Shown: positions 51,865 through 63,100, numbered from the stretch's first letter. The stretch is 64,000 nt of DNA from Paenibacillus hemerocallicola (GCF_006265175.1 NZ_VDCQ01000016.1:83444-147443), one strand, 5' to 3'. Notes: a model not told the origin generated them from the sequence alone. Translations and numbers: made by a program.

Positions 51865-53163
51865 TCAGCTCACTTGTTTGTCGGGCTTGATCAAGAAGAA
51901 GACGAGGGCGAGCGTAACGAGCGACAAGGATGCGACGGATACGAACACGATCCGATCGGACATTTCCATCATCCAGCCGAACAGCGGGGGACCGGCCGCA
52001 ACGCCGAGAAACCGCAAGCAGCTGTACAGCGAGGTGATCATGCCTCGTTTTTCCTTTGTGACGGAGCCGGTTATAATCGTGTTCAGGCAAGGAAGGAGAA
52101 GGCCGGTCCCGATGCTGCTGATCGTCAATAGACCGATAAAGACGTATAGATTTTTAAAGAAAAAGATCGTTGCGGCAAGAGAGACCGTCATGCTGATCAA
52201 TCCGATATTCATCAGCCATCGCATCAAAATGCCGTTTTTCTTAATGACGCTGCCGGTAATATAGGACGTTGTCACCATGCCGAGAAGCGGGATAGCCAGA
52301 ACAAACCCTTTTTTGACTCCGTCAATGCTGTACGGTTCCTTCTCGAGTACGTTGGACAAATAAAACAAGACGCCGAACAAAATAAAAAGCCCGAGAGAGC
52401 CGGCGAAAAAGGACGTAATGAGCCATCTTCCCTTTTGCTTTAAAGTCGATAGGATGCCTTGGATGTAAGCCTTCAGCTTTTGCGGCTGCTTGTCCCGCTT
52501 CGGCTCCTTGATGAGAAAAAGGACGGCGACAAGCGAGAGCGCGCAAAAAATCGGAAAGGCGAAAAAGGCGGCGTACCAGACGATCAGAGCAAGTAGGGAG
52601 CCGATTATCGGGCTGACCACTTTTCCCGCTCCGTTGGAGGCTTCCGTGAGCCCGAGCGCCTTGCTTTCGGTAGCTCCGTTATACATATCGCCGACCAGAG
52701 CCATTGCGATCGGCGCGGTTCCGGCTGCGGCCAGACCTTGTATCGTGCGGGCGATGATGATGATCGTATACGATTTCCAGACCGCTCCGAAGCCGGCCAA
52801 TATTCCTGCCGCCCCGTATACGATCAAGGAAGGGATAATAATCGGCTTTCGCCCGAACCGGTCGGATAAATATCCCAGTACGGGAATAAACACGCCGGCG
52901 GCCAACGAGAATAAAGTGATGACGAGGCTGCTCTGAAATTTGCTGATCCCCAGCAGCTGCTGCATATCGGGGAGAATCGGCACCAGCATCGAATTGCCCA
53001 GCACAAGCACCATTGGAACGGTAGCGATGGCGATAAATTCCCATATCCGGCCCTTTGACCCGGAATTGTCCTTTTTGTTGCTCCCGGTTTTCGGCTGATC
53101 CTCGTAGACGTCCACGTCGCTTTCAAACGAAATCGTCAGCTTCCTCGATTTGGTCTTTGCCAT
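51865..53163 (-). CDS. MFS drug/metabolite transporter
   Basis: The protein has 432 residues. A charged N-terminal stretch of about 45 residues precedes 12 membrane helices; MFS motif GYLSDRFGRKPIIIP follows helix 2, and ARTIQGLAAAGTAPIAMALVGD is typical of DHA1-type efflux pumps. GAGGAGATC precedes ATG 53163, favoured over the long frame start at 53259. Substrate unknown. Confidence 0.9.
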   Translation of the reverse strand: MAKTKSRKLTISFESDVDVYEDQPKTGSNKKDNSGSKGRIWEFIAIATVPMVLVLGNSMLVPILPDMQQLLGISKFQSSLVITLFSLAAGVFIPVLGYLSDRFGRKPIIIPSLIVYGAAGILAGFGAVWKSYTIIIIARTIQGLAAAGTAPIAMALVGDMYNGATESKALGLTEASNGAGKVVSPIIGSLLALIVWYAAFFAFPIFCALSLVAVLFLIKEPKRDKQPQKLKAYIQGILSTLKQKGRWLITSFFAGSLGLFILFGVLFYLSNVLEKEPYSIDGVKKGFVLAIPLLGMVTTSYITGSVIKKNGILMRWLMNIGLISMTVSLAATIFFFKNLYVFIGLLTISSIGTGLLLPCLNTIITGSVTKEKRGMITSLYSCLRFLGVAAGPPLFGWMMEMSDRIVFVSVASLSLVTLALVFFLIKPDKQVS

Positions 53164-53341
53164 CTTGATCTCCTCTTGCCAGCGCATTGTACCTATAATA
53201 TGACCGTCCGGACTCGAAGGCATACGACCGACTTTTGCCAAAATGTTCTGACGGATCAAGATGGGAATGGAAATTGCTTCGGAAAGACGATAATATAGAC
53301 GTAGACGAACAAACGATAAGACAGATGGAGAAGGGACATTT

Positions 53342-53890
53342 ATGAAAAATACTATGATGAAACGGAATGTGTTGGTTATACTTGCTGTCGTGGTGCTGGC
53401 CGGTATTGCCGTTTATCAAAATTTCGCGACAAAGGATCGTCAAGCGTCCGCCAATAAGGAAGCGGCCCCCAAGCCGAACTACATGGCTCCGGGATTCAAG
53501 CTCACGGCGCTGGACGGCAACGTATACGAAGTGGGCGGGACGAGGGATAAACCGCTGTTGGTCAATTTCTGGGCGTCCTGGTGCGGACCATGCGAGCTGG
53601 AAGCTCCGGACTTGAAGCAGCTGTACGATAAATACGAAGGCAAAATCGATTTTTACGCTGTCAATATGACGGCTAGCGATCGGATGGACAATATTAAGTC
53701 GTTCGTGAAGCATTTCGAGTTTAAATTTCCGGTGCTGCTCGATTCCGAAGGCAAAGTAGGCGAGCTTTACCGGATCAGCGGCATCCCGATGACCTATTTG
53801 GTCGATAAAAACGGGGTTATCAAGGAAGGATTCAGCATTCTTCATCCGGACGAGTTGGAGAAACGGATCAAGCAGCTGATCGAATCTTAG
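53342..53890 (+). CDS. Membrane-anchored thiol-disulfide oxidoreductase (ResA/TlpA-like)
   Basis: The protein has 182 residues. An N-terminal anchor helix (7-26) and a thioredoxin fold with active site WCGPC at 80-84 and a cis-proline region ISGIPMTYLV near residue 145. It keeps exported proteins or cytochrome c apoproteins reduced on the outer face of the membrane. AGAAGG precedes ATG 53342. Confidence 0.92.
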   Translation: MKNTMMKRNVLVILAVVVLAGIAVYQNFATKDRQASANKEAAPKPNYMAPGFKLTALDGNVYEVGGTRDKPLLVNFWASWCGPCELEAPDLKQLYDKYEGKIDFYAVNMTASDRMDNIKSFVKHFEFKFPVLLDSEGKVGELYRISGIPMTYLVDKNGVIKEGFSILHPDELEKRIKQLIES

Positions 53891-53908
53891 GACGATAAGA
53901 CACGGCAC

Positions 53909-53952
53909 AAAAAAGCTGCATTGAACTTCTACAAGTTCAATGCAGCTTTTTT
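53909..53952. terminator. Very strong bidirectional terminator
   Basis: AAAAAAGCTGCATTGAACTT (53909-53928) and its exact complement (53933-53952) form a 20-bp stem with a four-base loop. Confidence 0.96.
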
Positions 53953-53990
53953 AATTTTATATGAAGCTTAACTTTACTTTCGGGTATCGT

Positions 53991-55607
53991 TTAATGATTG
54001 ACCAGCCCGAGACGTTCGGTCGAGTTCGCGTTGTTCTCTAGGCGGGTTTTGCCGATCAGAGCGTAGCGGATACTGTCGAGCAACGCTTCCCAGCTCGCTT
54101 CGATGACGTTCTCGGACACGCCAACCGTGCTCCACGTATTGTCGAAATTGGTGGACTCGATCAGCACGCGCACCTTGGCGGCGGTAGCGTCCTTCTCGTT
54201 GATGACGCGAACTTTGTAATCGGACAAGTGCATTTGTTGGATGTCCGGATAATATTGGACCAACGCTTTGCGAAGCGCATTGTCGAGCGCATTGACCGGT
54301 CCGTTGCCTTCAGCGGCCGTATAGACCGACTCGCCGTTTACATTCAGCTTGACGATCGCTTCCGAGGTAATGGCGTCGCCTCCGTTCTTGCCTACGATCA
54401 GCTTGAACGATTCTACCGTGAAAATATCCTGGATATCGCCGAACGCCTGACGCAGCAGCAGCTCGAGGGACGCGTCGGCTCCTTCGAACTGGTAGCCTTG
54501 ATGCTCCAGCTCCTTGATCTTCTCGATGATGTGCTTCGTCTGGTTCGTTTCATTGGTCATGTCGAGGTTCAGTTCCTGCGCTTTTGCCAGCAAATTGCTT
54601 TGTCCCGCCAGCTCCGAGACGAGAACGCGCTGTTTGTTGCCGACCAGCTCCGGTACGATATGCTCGTACGTCTTGGCATGACGCATAATGGCGGATACGT
54701 GGATGCCGCCTTTGTGGGCGAATGCGGCAGCGCCCACGAACGGTTGGTTTACCGGCATATTGACGTTGGCGATTTCGCTGACATAGCGGGCTACGGTCGT
54801 CAAGCTTTGCAATTGTTCATCCGTTATACAGCTGTAGTCCAGCTTCAATTGAAGGTTCGGGATGACGGAGCACAGATTCGCATTGCCGCACCGTTCGCCG
54901 AAGCCGTTGATCGTGCCCTGCACTTGACGGGCTCCGGCCTGAACGGCGGCGAGACTGTTGGCTACGCCGAGCTCGCAGTCGTTATGGGCATGGATGCCTA
55001 CAGGAGTCTTTAGCTTCCCGCAGACGGTATTGACGATATCCGATACTTCGCCAGGCAATGAGCCGCCGTTCGTATCGCACAGGACGACCCAATCCGCACC
55101 GGCTTCTTCGGCTTTTTGAATCGTGGAGAGCGCATATTCGGGATTGTTTTTGTACCCGTCGAAAAAATGCTCGGCATCGTATATGACTTCCAGTCCTTGG
55201 CTTTTCAAGTAGCGGACCGAATCGTAGATCATGTTCAGGTTTTCTTCCAGCGTCGTCTGGATCGCGGTATGAACGTGGAAGTCCCACGACTTGCCGAATA
55301 TGGTCGCAACCTTGACGCCGGACTCGACCAGACGGTTCAAATTCGGATCGGTTTCCGCCTTGGAATCTTTGCGGCGGGTGCTGCCGAAAGCGGTAATCTT
55401 GGCATGGGACAAATTCAGCTCCTGCGAGCGGTGAAAAAACTCGATGTCTTTGCCGTTGCTTCCCGGCCAGCCGCCTTCAATATAATGAACGCCCAGCTGG
55501 TCCAGCTTTTGGGCGATTTTCAACTTGTCCTCTACGGATAGACTGATTCCTTCTCCTTGCGTACCGTCGCGCAAAGTCGTGTCGAAAATGATTACAGGGG
55601 TTGCCAT
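53991..55607 (-). CDS. cimA: (R)-citramalate synthase
   Basis: The protein has 538 residues: an N-terminal HMGL-like TIM barrel (IFDTTLRDGTQGEGISLSVEDKLKIA, GGWPGSNGKD, GIHAHNDCELGVANSLAAVQAGA, GTINGFGERCGNANL) and a C-terminal LeuA-type regulatory dimer domain. This long form, with FGKSWDFHV, is the citramalate synthase subtype that joins pyruvate and acetyl-CoA on a threonine-independent route to isoleucine. ATG 55607 follows GAGGAGGACG. Single-gene unit; no leu genes nearby. Confidence 0.93.
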   Translation of the reverse strand: MATPVIIFDTTLRDGTQGEGISLSVEDKLKIAQKLDQLGVHYIEGGWPGSNGKDIEFFHRSQELNLSHAKITAFGSTRRKDSKAETDPNLNRLVESGVKVATIFGKSWDFHVHTAIQTTLEENLNMIYDSVRYLKSQGLEVIYDAEHFFDGYKNNPEYALSTIQKAEEAGADWVVLCDTNGGSLPGEVSDIVNTVCGKLKTPVGIHAHNDCELGVANSLAAVQAGARQVQGTINGFGERCGNANLCSVIPNLQLKLDYSCITDEQLQSLTTVARYVSEIANVNMPVNQPFVGAAAFAHKGGIHVSAIMRHAKTYEHIVPELVGNKQRVLVSELAGQSNLLAKAQELNLDMTNETNQTKHIIEKIKELEHQGYQFEGADASLELLLRQAFGDIQDIFTVESFKLIVGKNGGDAITSEAIVKLNVNGESVYTAAEGNGPVNALDNALRKALVQYYPDIQQMHLSDYKVRVINEKDATAAKVRVLIESTNFDNTWSTVGVSENVIEASWEALLDSIRYALIGKTRLENNANSTERLGLVNH

Positions 55608-55743
55608 CAAACGTCCTCCTCACATTCATAAAGCGTAAGCCGCTGCTGCATTCTTACCATTATAGCATTTTTATGAACCGATGTTGAAGTGTTTTCGCAA
55701 AAGTCGTATGCTTGGATGGAATACGATTATGGAGGTCACGATC

Positions 55744-55818
55744 ATGTTCCGGAAATCGCTTTGCACGTCCATGCCGGCGCGGTATGACGAACGAACGGAT
55801 GGGTCGGGAACGTTATGA
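55744..55818 (+). CDS. Short leader ORF coupled to dinB
   Basis: A 24-codon frame (MFRKSLCTSMPARYDERTDGSGTL) starts at ATG 55744 with GGAGGT at 55731-55736. Its TGA overlaps the dinB start as ATGA. dinB itself has a poor ribosome site. The peptide resembles nothing I know. Confidence 0.4.
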   Translation: MFRKSLCTSMPARYDERTDGSGTL

Positions 55819-57113
55819 ACGCCGGCTCGAATCGCGACGACCATTATCCGCGAAACGGCAGAGTCATTTTGCACATAGATATGAACGCGTTTTACTGCTC
55901 CGTCCACGAGGCCGTCGAGCCAGAGAAATATAAAGGAAAGGCGCTGGCGGTCGGAGGCAATATCGAGCTGCGCAAGGGCATCATCGTCACATCCTCTTAT
56001 ACGGCGAGGGCGAAGGGGGTAAAAACGGGGATGCATATACGCCAGGCGTTGAAGGCGTGCCCCGAGCTGATCGTGCTGCAGCCGGATTTCGATCTGTACC
56101 GTCAGTTTTCCCGCCGCTTCATGCAGATCGCCTACAACTATTCGCCACTTGTCGAAGCGATGTCGATCGACGAGTGCTACATGGACATTACCGGCTCCAA
56201 GCAATTCGGGACTCCGCTTGAAATTGCCGAGCTGATTCAGCGGCGCATTCTCGAAGAACTGCACTTGCCTTGCTCGATCGGGGTAGCGCCGAACAAGCTG
56301 CTGGCCAAGATGGCGTCGGACATGAAGAAGCCGAACGGCATATCCGTGCTGCGCAAGCGCGACGTGCCCAACCTGCTGTGGGGCAAGCCTTGCTCGCATA
56401 TGTTCGGAATCGGCTCGCGGACCGGCGACCGGCTGCGCAAGCTGAACATCCATACGATCGGCGACTTGGCCAGCTCGGATGAATCGTTTTTGACCAAAAA
56501 TTTCGGCGTATACGGGTCGTGGCTGAAGCTGGCGGCGAACGGCATCGACGAATCTGAGGTCAATCCGGAACGGGAGCAGAGCAAGTCGATCGGCCATACG
56601 ACGACATTGCCGAAAAATTTGACCGAAGCGGCGGATATATCGCGGGTGTTCCTCAATTTGTCAGACCAGGTCGCCAGAAGAATGCGCAGGCAGAAGCTCA
56701 TTGCCGGCACGATACAGATTACGATCCGGGATCCGGATATGAAGACGATAACGAGATCGTATACGCTTCCGATGCCTACCGAAAATGCCGACGATATTCA
56801 CCGCGTTTCGGTACGGCTTTTCAAGGAGCATTGGGGATATGGCAGGCCGGTCCGGCTTCTCGGCGTAACGCTGCAAAGCTTGCAGTCCAAACAATCGACG
56901 GCCATCCAGCTCGATTTGTTCGATTACGAGAAGCATCCGAAGAAGGAGCAGCTGAACGTCGCGATGGACCGGATTCGCGACAAATACGGAGAAGATGCGA
57001 TTCTTACCGCAGGCATGGTCGGTACCGATCCGTCCGCCTGGATACGCAACCATAAGCGAAGAGGGACTTCGCTCCAAATGGATCATCTTCGCGAAAGGGG
57101 GCTCGACGAGTGA
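55815..57113 (+). CDS. dinB: DNA polymerase IV
   Basis: The protein has 432 residues. Y-family palm motifs: LHIDMNAFYCSVHEA with the first metal Asp (about 22) and MSIDECYMDIT near 117 with the Asp/Glu pair; thumb region GKPCSHMFGIGSRTGDRLRKLNIHTIGDLA; C-terminal little-finger domain with a sliding-clamp motif QLDLFDYE near 363. It carries out translesion synthesis. No clear LexA box was seen upstream. The last base group overlaps the GTG start of mobB by 4 bases. Confidence 0.95.
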   Translation: MNAGSNRDDHYPRNGRVILHIDMNAFYCSVHEAVEPEKYKGKALAVGGNIELRKGIIVTSSYTARAKGVKTGMHIRQALKACPELIVLQPDFDLYRQFSRRFMQIAYNYSPLVEAMSIDECYMDITGSKQFGTPLEIAELIQRRILEELHLPCSIGVAPNKLLAKMASDMKKPNGISVLRKRDVPNLLWGKPCSHMFGIGSRTGDRLRKLNIHTIGDLASSDESFLTKNFGVYGSWLKLAANGIDESEVNPEREQSKSIGHTTTLPKNLTEAADISRVFLNLSDQVARRMRRQKLIAGTIQITIRDPDMKTITRSYTLPMPTENADDIHRVSVRLFKEHWGYGRPVRLLGVTLQSLQSKQSTAIQLDLFDYEKHPKKEQLNVAMDRIRDKYGEDAILTAGMVGTDPSAWIRNHKRRGTSLQMDHLRERGLDE

Positions 57114-57640
57114 CGGTACAAACGACGCCCGTTATCGGTTTTGTCGGTTTTTCGGACAGCGGGAAGACGACGCTTGCCGTCCGGGTGATCGGCATACTCC
57201 GACGTTCGGGCTACAAAGTGGCGGTAATCAAGCACGATGCCCACGGCCATTATCGCGAGGCGGCCGGGACGGATTCGGGAAAATACGCGGATGCGGGGGC
57301 GGATGCGGTCGTGGTCGTTTCGCCCGGAAGGACGTTCACTTACAGGAGGACGGACCGTCCATACGGGCTAAGCGAGGCGATCACCGGCCTGCACGGATAC
57401 GATCTGATCGTCGTGGAAGGGTTCAAATCCGAGCCCCATCCGAAAATCGTCGTGTTTCGCAATACGGAGCAGGAGGAGGCCGTCGGGCTAACCGATAGCA
57501 ACATTGCCGCATATGCTGTAAAGATGAGCGGCAATGCGCCGGAAAGTTATAATAATCCGCGTTGCATTCCCGTTCTCGACATAGACGATCCGGAAGCCGT
57601 GGCGGATTTCGTGCTGCGCTATTTTTCGTATATCCCGTAA
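57110..57640 (+). CDS. mobB: Molybdopterin-guanine dinucleotide biosynthesis protein MobB
   Basis: The protein has 176 residues. P-loop GFSDSGKTTLAVRVI (residues 13-27), HDAHGHYREAAGTDSGKYADAGADAV, VVEGFKSEPHPKI. MobB is a GTP-binding helper of molybdenum cofactor dinucleotide formation. GTG 57110 overlaps dinB by 4 bases (GTGA). Pairing with a translesion polymerase is unusual, and no other moa/mob genes are in the window. Confidence 0.93.
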   Translation: MTVQTTPVIGFVGFSDSGKTTLAVRVIGILRRSGYKVAVIKHDAHGHYREAAGTDSGKYADAGADAVVVVSPGRTFTYRRTDRPYGLSEAITGLHGYDLIVVEGFKSEPHPKIVVFRNTEQEEAVGLTDSNIAAYAVKMSGNAPESYNNPRCIPVLDIDDPEAVADFVLRYFSYIP

Positions 57641-57684
57641 GGGAAGAGCGCATTTTAAAAATGGCGGACATGCGGGTAAAAGGT

Positions 57685-57713
57685 TTGAACTTTATAGGAT
57701 TTTGTATTATAGT
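57685..57713 (+). promoter_or_regulatory. Ferredoxin promoter
   Basis: TTGAAC (57685-57690), 17-base spacer, TATAGT (57708-57713). Confidence 0.7.
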
Positions 57714-57722
57714 GGACAATAG

Positions 57723-57983
<261 letters not shown>

Positions 57984-58002
57984 TAATAGATGAACAAAGA
58001 CG

Positions 58003-58036
58003 AACCTTTTCCGAATGCCGGAAAAGGTTTTTTTTG
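58003..58036 (+). terminator. Terminator after the ferredoxin gene
   Basis: AACCTTTTCCG and CGGAAAAGGTT stem with eight T. Confidence 0.93.
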
Positions 58037-58233
58037 TCGTTTTGGGGATGCGGCTATAGGCTGCTGGTCCCGCTATAGGCCTAGAAACGTTAAATATTTC
58101 ACAGTCGGGAATTCTATCGTTGCTATAAATCGACAGGCGTCATACAATAGATTTTAGGGGTAGGGGAAGGTGTGTCTTTTTTTGTTTTTCAAGCGTTTTT
58201 ATAGGACTGAAGGTCCTGCCGGGGAGGAAGCGG

Positions 58234-60090
58234 ATGAATAAAAGGAACTGGAAAACATCGGTCATTGCAGCTTTGGCCATCTTTTTATTGGCAGTTTTGA
58301 CTTATACGACCGGAACGGGGGGCACGTTCCATTATATCGAGAATCCGCTGCGGGACGCGCTGGGCTCGAAAAGCGTCATGCAGCGGGAGCCCGACACGAA
58401 AATCAAAATCATAAAGATCGACTCCAAGTCGCTGGAGGCGATAGGTCAGTTTCCGTGGGATCGTTCCGTTTACGCCAAGCTGATCGACAAGCTCGAGCAA
58501 GGAAAAGCGAAAGCGATCGGGCTTGACGTCATGATCCCCGAACCGAGCAAAGATCCGAAGCAGGATCAAGCTCTGGCGGAAGTGATGGCCAAATATAAAA
58601 ATATCGTTCTACCCGTCAATTTTAATTTCCCCGCCAAGCAAAAGGCAAACGATATGCTGGAGTACGACCGCATCGAAGTTCCTACCGCCGCAATCAACGC
58701 TCCGCAAAGCCAGCTTGCTCACGTTAACGTATTTCCCGACAATGACGACAAAGTTAGAAGGCTGATCGTCGGACTTCCCGAGAAGAACGGCAAAGTGGTG
58801 GAAGCGTTCAGCGTCAAGCTCGCCAATTTCGCTCTGGACGATGAACAGAAAGTAAGATGGGACGAGAACGAACGGAAATGGTATCGCGGTTCCGAGGTAA
58901 TCCCGGTTAACGCCAGAAATCAGGTCATTACGCAATATTACACGTCGCCTCGCCAAGAAAAAGATTTGAAAACCGGATACGATTCTTTTTCCTTCAGCGA
59001 TGTGCTTAACGATAAAGTCGACGCGCGGCTGTTCGAGAACGACATCGTGCTGATCGGCCCGTTCACGACAGGCCTGCAGGACGAATATATGACTCCGATG
59101 AGCAGGGCGATCAAAATGTTCGGAGTCGAAATCCATGCCAACATGGTCCAAACGATATTGGAGAACAAGTTTTGGAGCGAGCTTGCCAAGCCTTACGGGA
59201 TCGTCATTCTCGCGCTTGTCGTTCTCTTGGGGGCCTATTTGTTCGAGCGGTTCAAAGGCAAAACTTCCTTATTTATGTTCCTTGGCCTGATGGTCCTGTA
59301 CATGATCGTTTTCATCGTCGCCAACGAAGCTCTACATACTTATATACCGATTTTTTATCCGTTGCTTGCCATCATTTTGATGTACGTATGGTCCATTGTG
59401 AGCCATTACATGGCCGAACGCCGCGAGCGCAGCCGCGTAACCGGCATTTTCGGCCGGTTCGTGCCGAAGGCCGTCGTCGACCAGATGCTCGCCACGGGTG
59501 AAGAAGTCAAGCTCGGCGGCGAACGAATGGATATATCATTAATATTCGTAGACATCCGCGGATTTACGACGCTGTCGGAGAAGTTGGAGCCGGAGCAGGT
59601 CATCCAGTTTTTGAACGAATACTTGGACGTGTGCACGAAAGCGATATTCAAATTCAACGGAACGCTCGACAAGTTCATCGGCGACGGCGTCATGGCCATA
59701 TTCGGGGCTCCGATCCGATACGACAACCATGCCGAAATGGCGGTTCGCGCCGCGCTCGAAATGAAGAAGCAAACGGCGATGCTTGAAGCGAGGCTAATGG
59801 AGAAGCTCGGATTTACCGTAAGATTCGGCGTCGGCATCAATTGCGGGCCGGCTATCGTCGGAAATATCGGTTCCGAGGAGCTTCGTCTCGATTATACCGC
59901 GATCGGGGACACGGTCAACCTGACGGCGAGACTCGAGTCCAATGCGAAGCCGGGAGAAATATTGATCAGCGACAATATTTACGAGCGGGTCAGTCATTTG
60001 TTCGAGATCGAGAGCATGGGCGAGATCAAAGTAAAAGGAAAGGAATTGCCTGTAACGATTTACCAGGTTCACGCCGAGAAATCGGATTGA
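58234..60090 (+). CDS. CHASE2-domain class III adenylate cyclase
   Basis: The protein has 618 residues. An N-terminal helix (8-28) is followed by an extracellular CHASE2 sensor (about 30-300; FPWDRSVYAKLIDKL, AIGLDVMIPEPS, VLIGPFTTGLQDEYMTPM), then three helices (about 313-388) and a cytoplasmic cyclase domain (about 430-605). Metal aspartates lie in FVDIRGFTTLSE and IGDGVMAIFGAP; lysine in LDKFIGDG and the DYTAIGDTVNLTARLES segment (Asp/Thr plus Asn/Arg) fit adenylate rather than guanylate cyclase. It makes cAMP on an outside signal. GGGGAGG precedes ATG 58234. The FecR-Ig protein gene starts 47 bases later. Confidence 0.93.
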   Translation: MNKRNWKTSVIAALAIFLLAVLTYTTGTGGTFHYIENPLRDALGSKSVMQREPDTKIKIIKIDSKSLEAIGQFPWDRSVYAKLIDKLEQGKAKAIGLDVMIPEPSKDPKQDQALAEVMAKYKNIVLPVNFNFPAKQKANDMLEYDRIEVPTAAINAPQSQLAHVNVFPDNDDKVRRLIVGLPEKNGKVVEAFSVKLANFALDDEQKVRWDENERKWYRGSEVIPVNARNQVITQYYTSPRQEKDLKTGYDSFSFSDVLNDKVDARLFENDIVLIGPFTTGLQDEYMTPMSRAIKMFGVEIHANMVQTILENKFWSELAKPYGIVILALVVLLGAYLFERFKGKTSLFMFLGLMVLYMIVFIVANEALHTYIPIFYPLLAIILMYVWSIVSHYMAERRERSRVTGIFGRFVPKAVVDQMLATGEEVKLGGERMDISLIFVDIRGFTTLSEKLEPEQVIQFLNEYLDVCTKAIFKFNGTLDKFIGDGVMAIFGAPIRYDNHAEMAVRAALEMKKQTAMLEARLMEKLGFTVRFGVGINCGPAIVGNIGSEELRLDYTAIGDTVNLTARLESNAKPGEILISDNIYERVSHLFEIESMGEIKVKGKELPVTIYQVHAEKSD

Positions 60091-60137
60091 TGAAAGAAGT
60101 AGAGAAGATTCCAATAGTGCGAGGGAGAAATGGGAGA

Positions 60138-63100
60138 ATGAAGAAGCGTTCCGTAATATCTTTGTCGTTATGCCTGACGCTCCTATTCAGCCTGCTGTCG
60201 AATATGCTGGCAGGTGCCGCATTTGCGAAGGAAAGCCGTGCGGCGATCGTCGTTAGCGTAAAAGGAACCGTCATGGTCACGAAAGCGGGCGGATCGACGG
60301 AATACCGCGCCTTCGACGATATGAGCCTGAATCAGGGCGACCATATTCGCACCGAGGACGAATCCAGCATCGTTCTGCAAGTAGTCGATCAGGAGGATGA
60401 GGTGACGATCGGTCCGAATACCGAAATGTACATATCCTCCTTGCTCGAGTCCGATGAAGGCGGCAAAAAGTCGAAGCTGAAAGTATGGGCGGGCTCGCTG
60501 TGGTTCAAAGTGAAAAAGCTCGTAAACGCGGATGACGAATTCGAAGTCGAGACGCCGACGGCGGTCATGAGCGTACGCGGCTCGAACGGATACATCGAGA
60601 CGATGTACGGCCAGCTGTTCGCCCTGATGACATCCGGCGTGCTGGAAACGACGACCTCTAGCGGGGACGGATCTTCGGACTCGATCCATATAAGTCCGGG
60701 ACAGCAAATTCAGCAGTCCGGCGAGCAACCGGGAGATTTGGCGGAGAACGTTACGCCGCTGGACATCAAATCTTTCGTGGCCAACGCTTCGCCGGATATT
60801 ATTCATGCCCTGCTGACCTCGATTCAAGATATTCGCGAAGAAAACGAACAGTTCGTGCAGGATTTGGGCAGCGGGACGAAATCGGTCGATTCGAGAACCG
60901 GCCTGAGTCTCGGCACGCCTGAGCTGCAGCAGCAATTCGGCAGCAACTTGACCAACCTGCTCGCGAACATCGCGAAGGAAGCGATCGATTCGAATAAGCT
61001 TCCGGCCAGCGAAGTCAATGATCTCATCGCCAAAGCGAACGAAGGCGCGACAGGCGAACGGATCGATCTGAACAACGTCAAGCCTTTCGATACGTCCGTC
61101 GGTCTTAACCCCGATGTACAAAAAGCCAAGGAAGAGCAGCTGCAGCGGCAACAGGAGCTTCGGCAATCGGCGCTGGATCGGGAAAAGCAGCAGCAATTGG
61201 ACAAAATCAGCCAAAACCAAAACCTTGCGGACCGGCTGGCGGCCGAGCGCCAGCGGCAGGAGCAAGGCAACGCCAACGCCAAGAACGAAGAACAGCAGAG
61301 AACGAATGAAACGTTCCAGCAGCAAGGCGGTACGGGCAATACCGGAGGAGGCACGGGGGGCAATACGACGACTCCCGGCGGCACTGCCGGAACCGGAGGA
61401 AGCACCGGCGGCGGAAATACGGGTGGCGGAGGCACCGGCGGGGGCGGCGGAGAAGAACCCGACAACACTCCTCCGGAGCTTGCAATCGCCCATCCGACAG
61501 CTCAACCGTATTTGGTCAATACCGCTTCGCAGGAAGTTTCCGTTTATGCGAAGCAAGGATCGACCGTTACAATCTACAAGGGTGATGCGACTATTCCGCT
61601 CGATACGAAAACGGGATTGGGCGCCACAACGAAAGTTACTTTTGCGGTAACTCTTGTCGAGGGTGCCAACACGTTCAAAGTAACGGCGGCGGATTCGTCC
61701 GGCAATGTGACGACGAAGACGGCGACTCTGGAACTCGATACGGTTAGTCCGACTTTAACAATCAGCGTACCGGCCAACGAGATAACGACAGTCAATACCA
61801 AGCCGCAAAATATCGTGCTCCATGCTGAGCAAGGCTCGTCGGTGAGCTTGTATAAAGGAAATGCAACGACTCCGTTAGAGACGGCGACAGGCGCCGGTGC
61901 AACGAGCGTTACTTTCACCTTAAACGATTTGGCGGAAGGCGAGAACAGCTACAAGGTAACGGCAACGGACACTGCCGGCAACGTAACGACGAAGACTTTG
62001 AAGTATGTCTTGAATACGTCGGCACCGGGGCTTTCGATCAAGCATCCGACGCTTGAAACGAATACGGTCAGAACGAAGCCTCAGACGATCGAGGTTGAAG
62101 CGGCTCAAGGAATTTCCGTCAGCTTGTACAAGGACGAAGCGACGACGCCGCTTGAGACGAAGCAAGGCAGCGGAACGTCAACCGTTGTTTTCGCGATCAA
62201 CGATTTGGCGGAAGGTACGAACGTCTTCAAGGTAACGGCAACGGATGCTGCGGGGAATACGGCGTCTCGGACTGTGAAGTATGTGCTGGATACCGTGGCG
62301 CCGGATTTGGCGATAAGCCACCCTGCAAATGAAATCGCGTATGTAAACGCCAAACCGCAAACCATCGTGCTGCAATCGGAGCAAGGCGCGCATGTGAGCT
62401 TGTATAAAGGGGATGGAACGACTCCGTTAGACACGGCGACAGGCGCCGGTGCAACGAACGTTACATTCACCTTAAATGATTTGGCGGAAGGCGAGAACAG
62501 CTACAAGGTAACGGCAACGGACGCAGCGGGCAACGTAACGACGAAAATTGTGAAGTATGTCTTGAATACGTCGGCACCGGAGCTTTCGATTCAACATCCG
62601 ACACATGAAACCAATGTTGTGAGAACGAAGCCTCAAACGATCGAGGTCCGGGCGGCACAAGGGATTTCGTTAAGCTTGTATAAAGGCGACTCCTTAACCC
62701 CTCTGGAGACGAAACAGGGCAATGGCACGACGAATGTCGTCTTCACGGTTCAGGATCTGGCCGAGGGCTTGAACACGTTCAAAGTTACCGCCCGGGACGC
62801 TGCAGGCAACACGGCATCGCAGACGGTGAATTATGTGCTGGACACATTGGCGCCGTCATTGGTCGTGAGTCATCCGACCAACGAAGTAACCTATGTCAAC
62901 AGCAAGCCGCAAGGCATTGTATTGCAAGCCGAACAAGGGGCATCGGTGGGCTTGTATAATGGCAATTCGCCGACGCCTATCGAGACCGCAACCGGTCTTG
63001 GCGAGGCCAGCATCACGTTTACTTTAAACGATCTGGTCGAAGGCACGAATACGTACAGCATCGTCGCAATCGACGCAGCGGGAAATGTAACGTCCAAGAC

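Noticed and set aside
53991..55607. 2-isopropylmalate synthase leuA
   Set aside because: Length and the FGKSWDFHV and GGWPGSNGKD motifs fit the citramalate synthase subtype, and no leu genes are adjacent.
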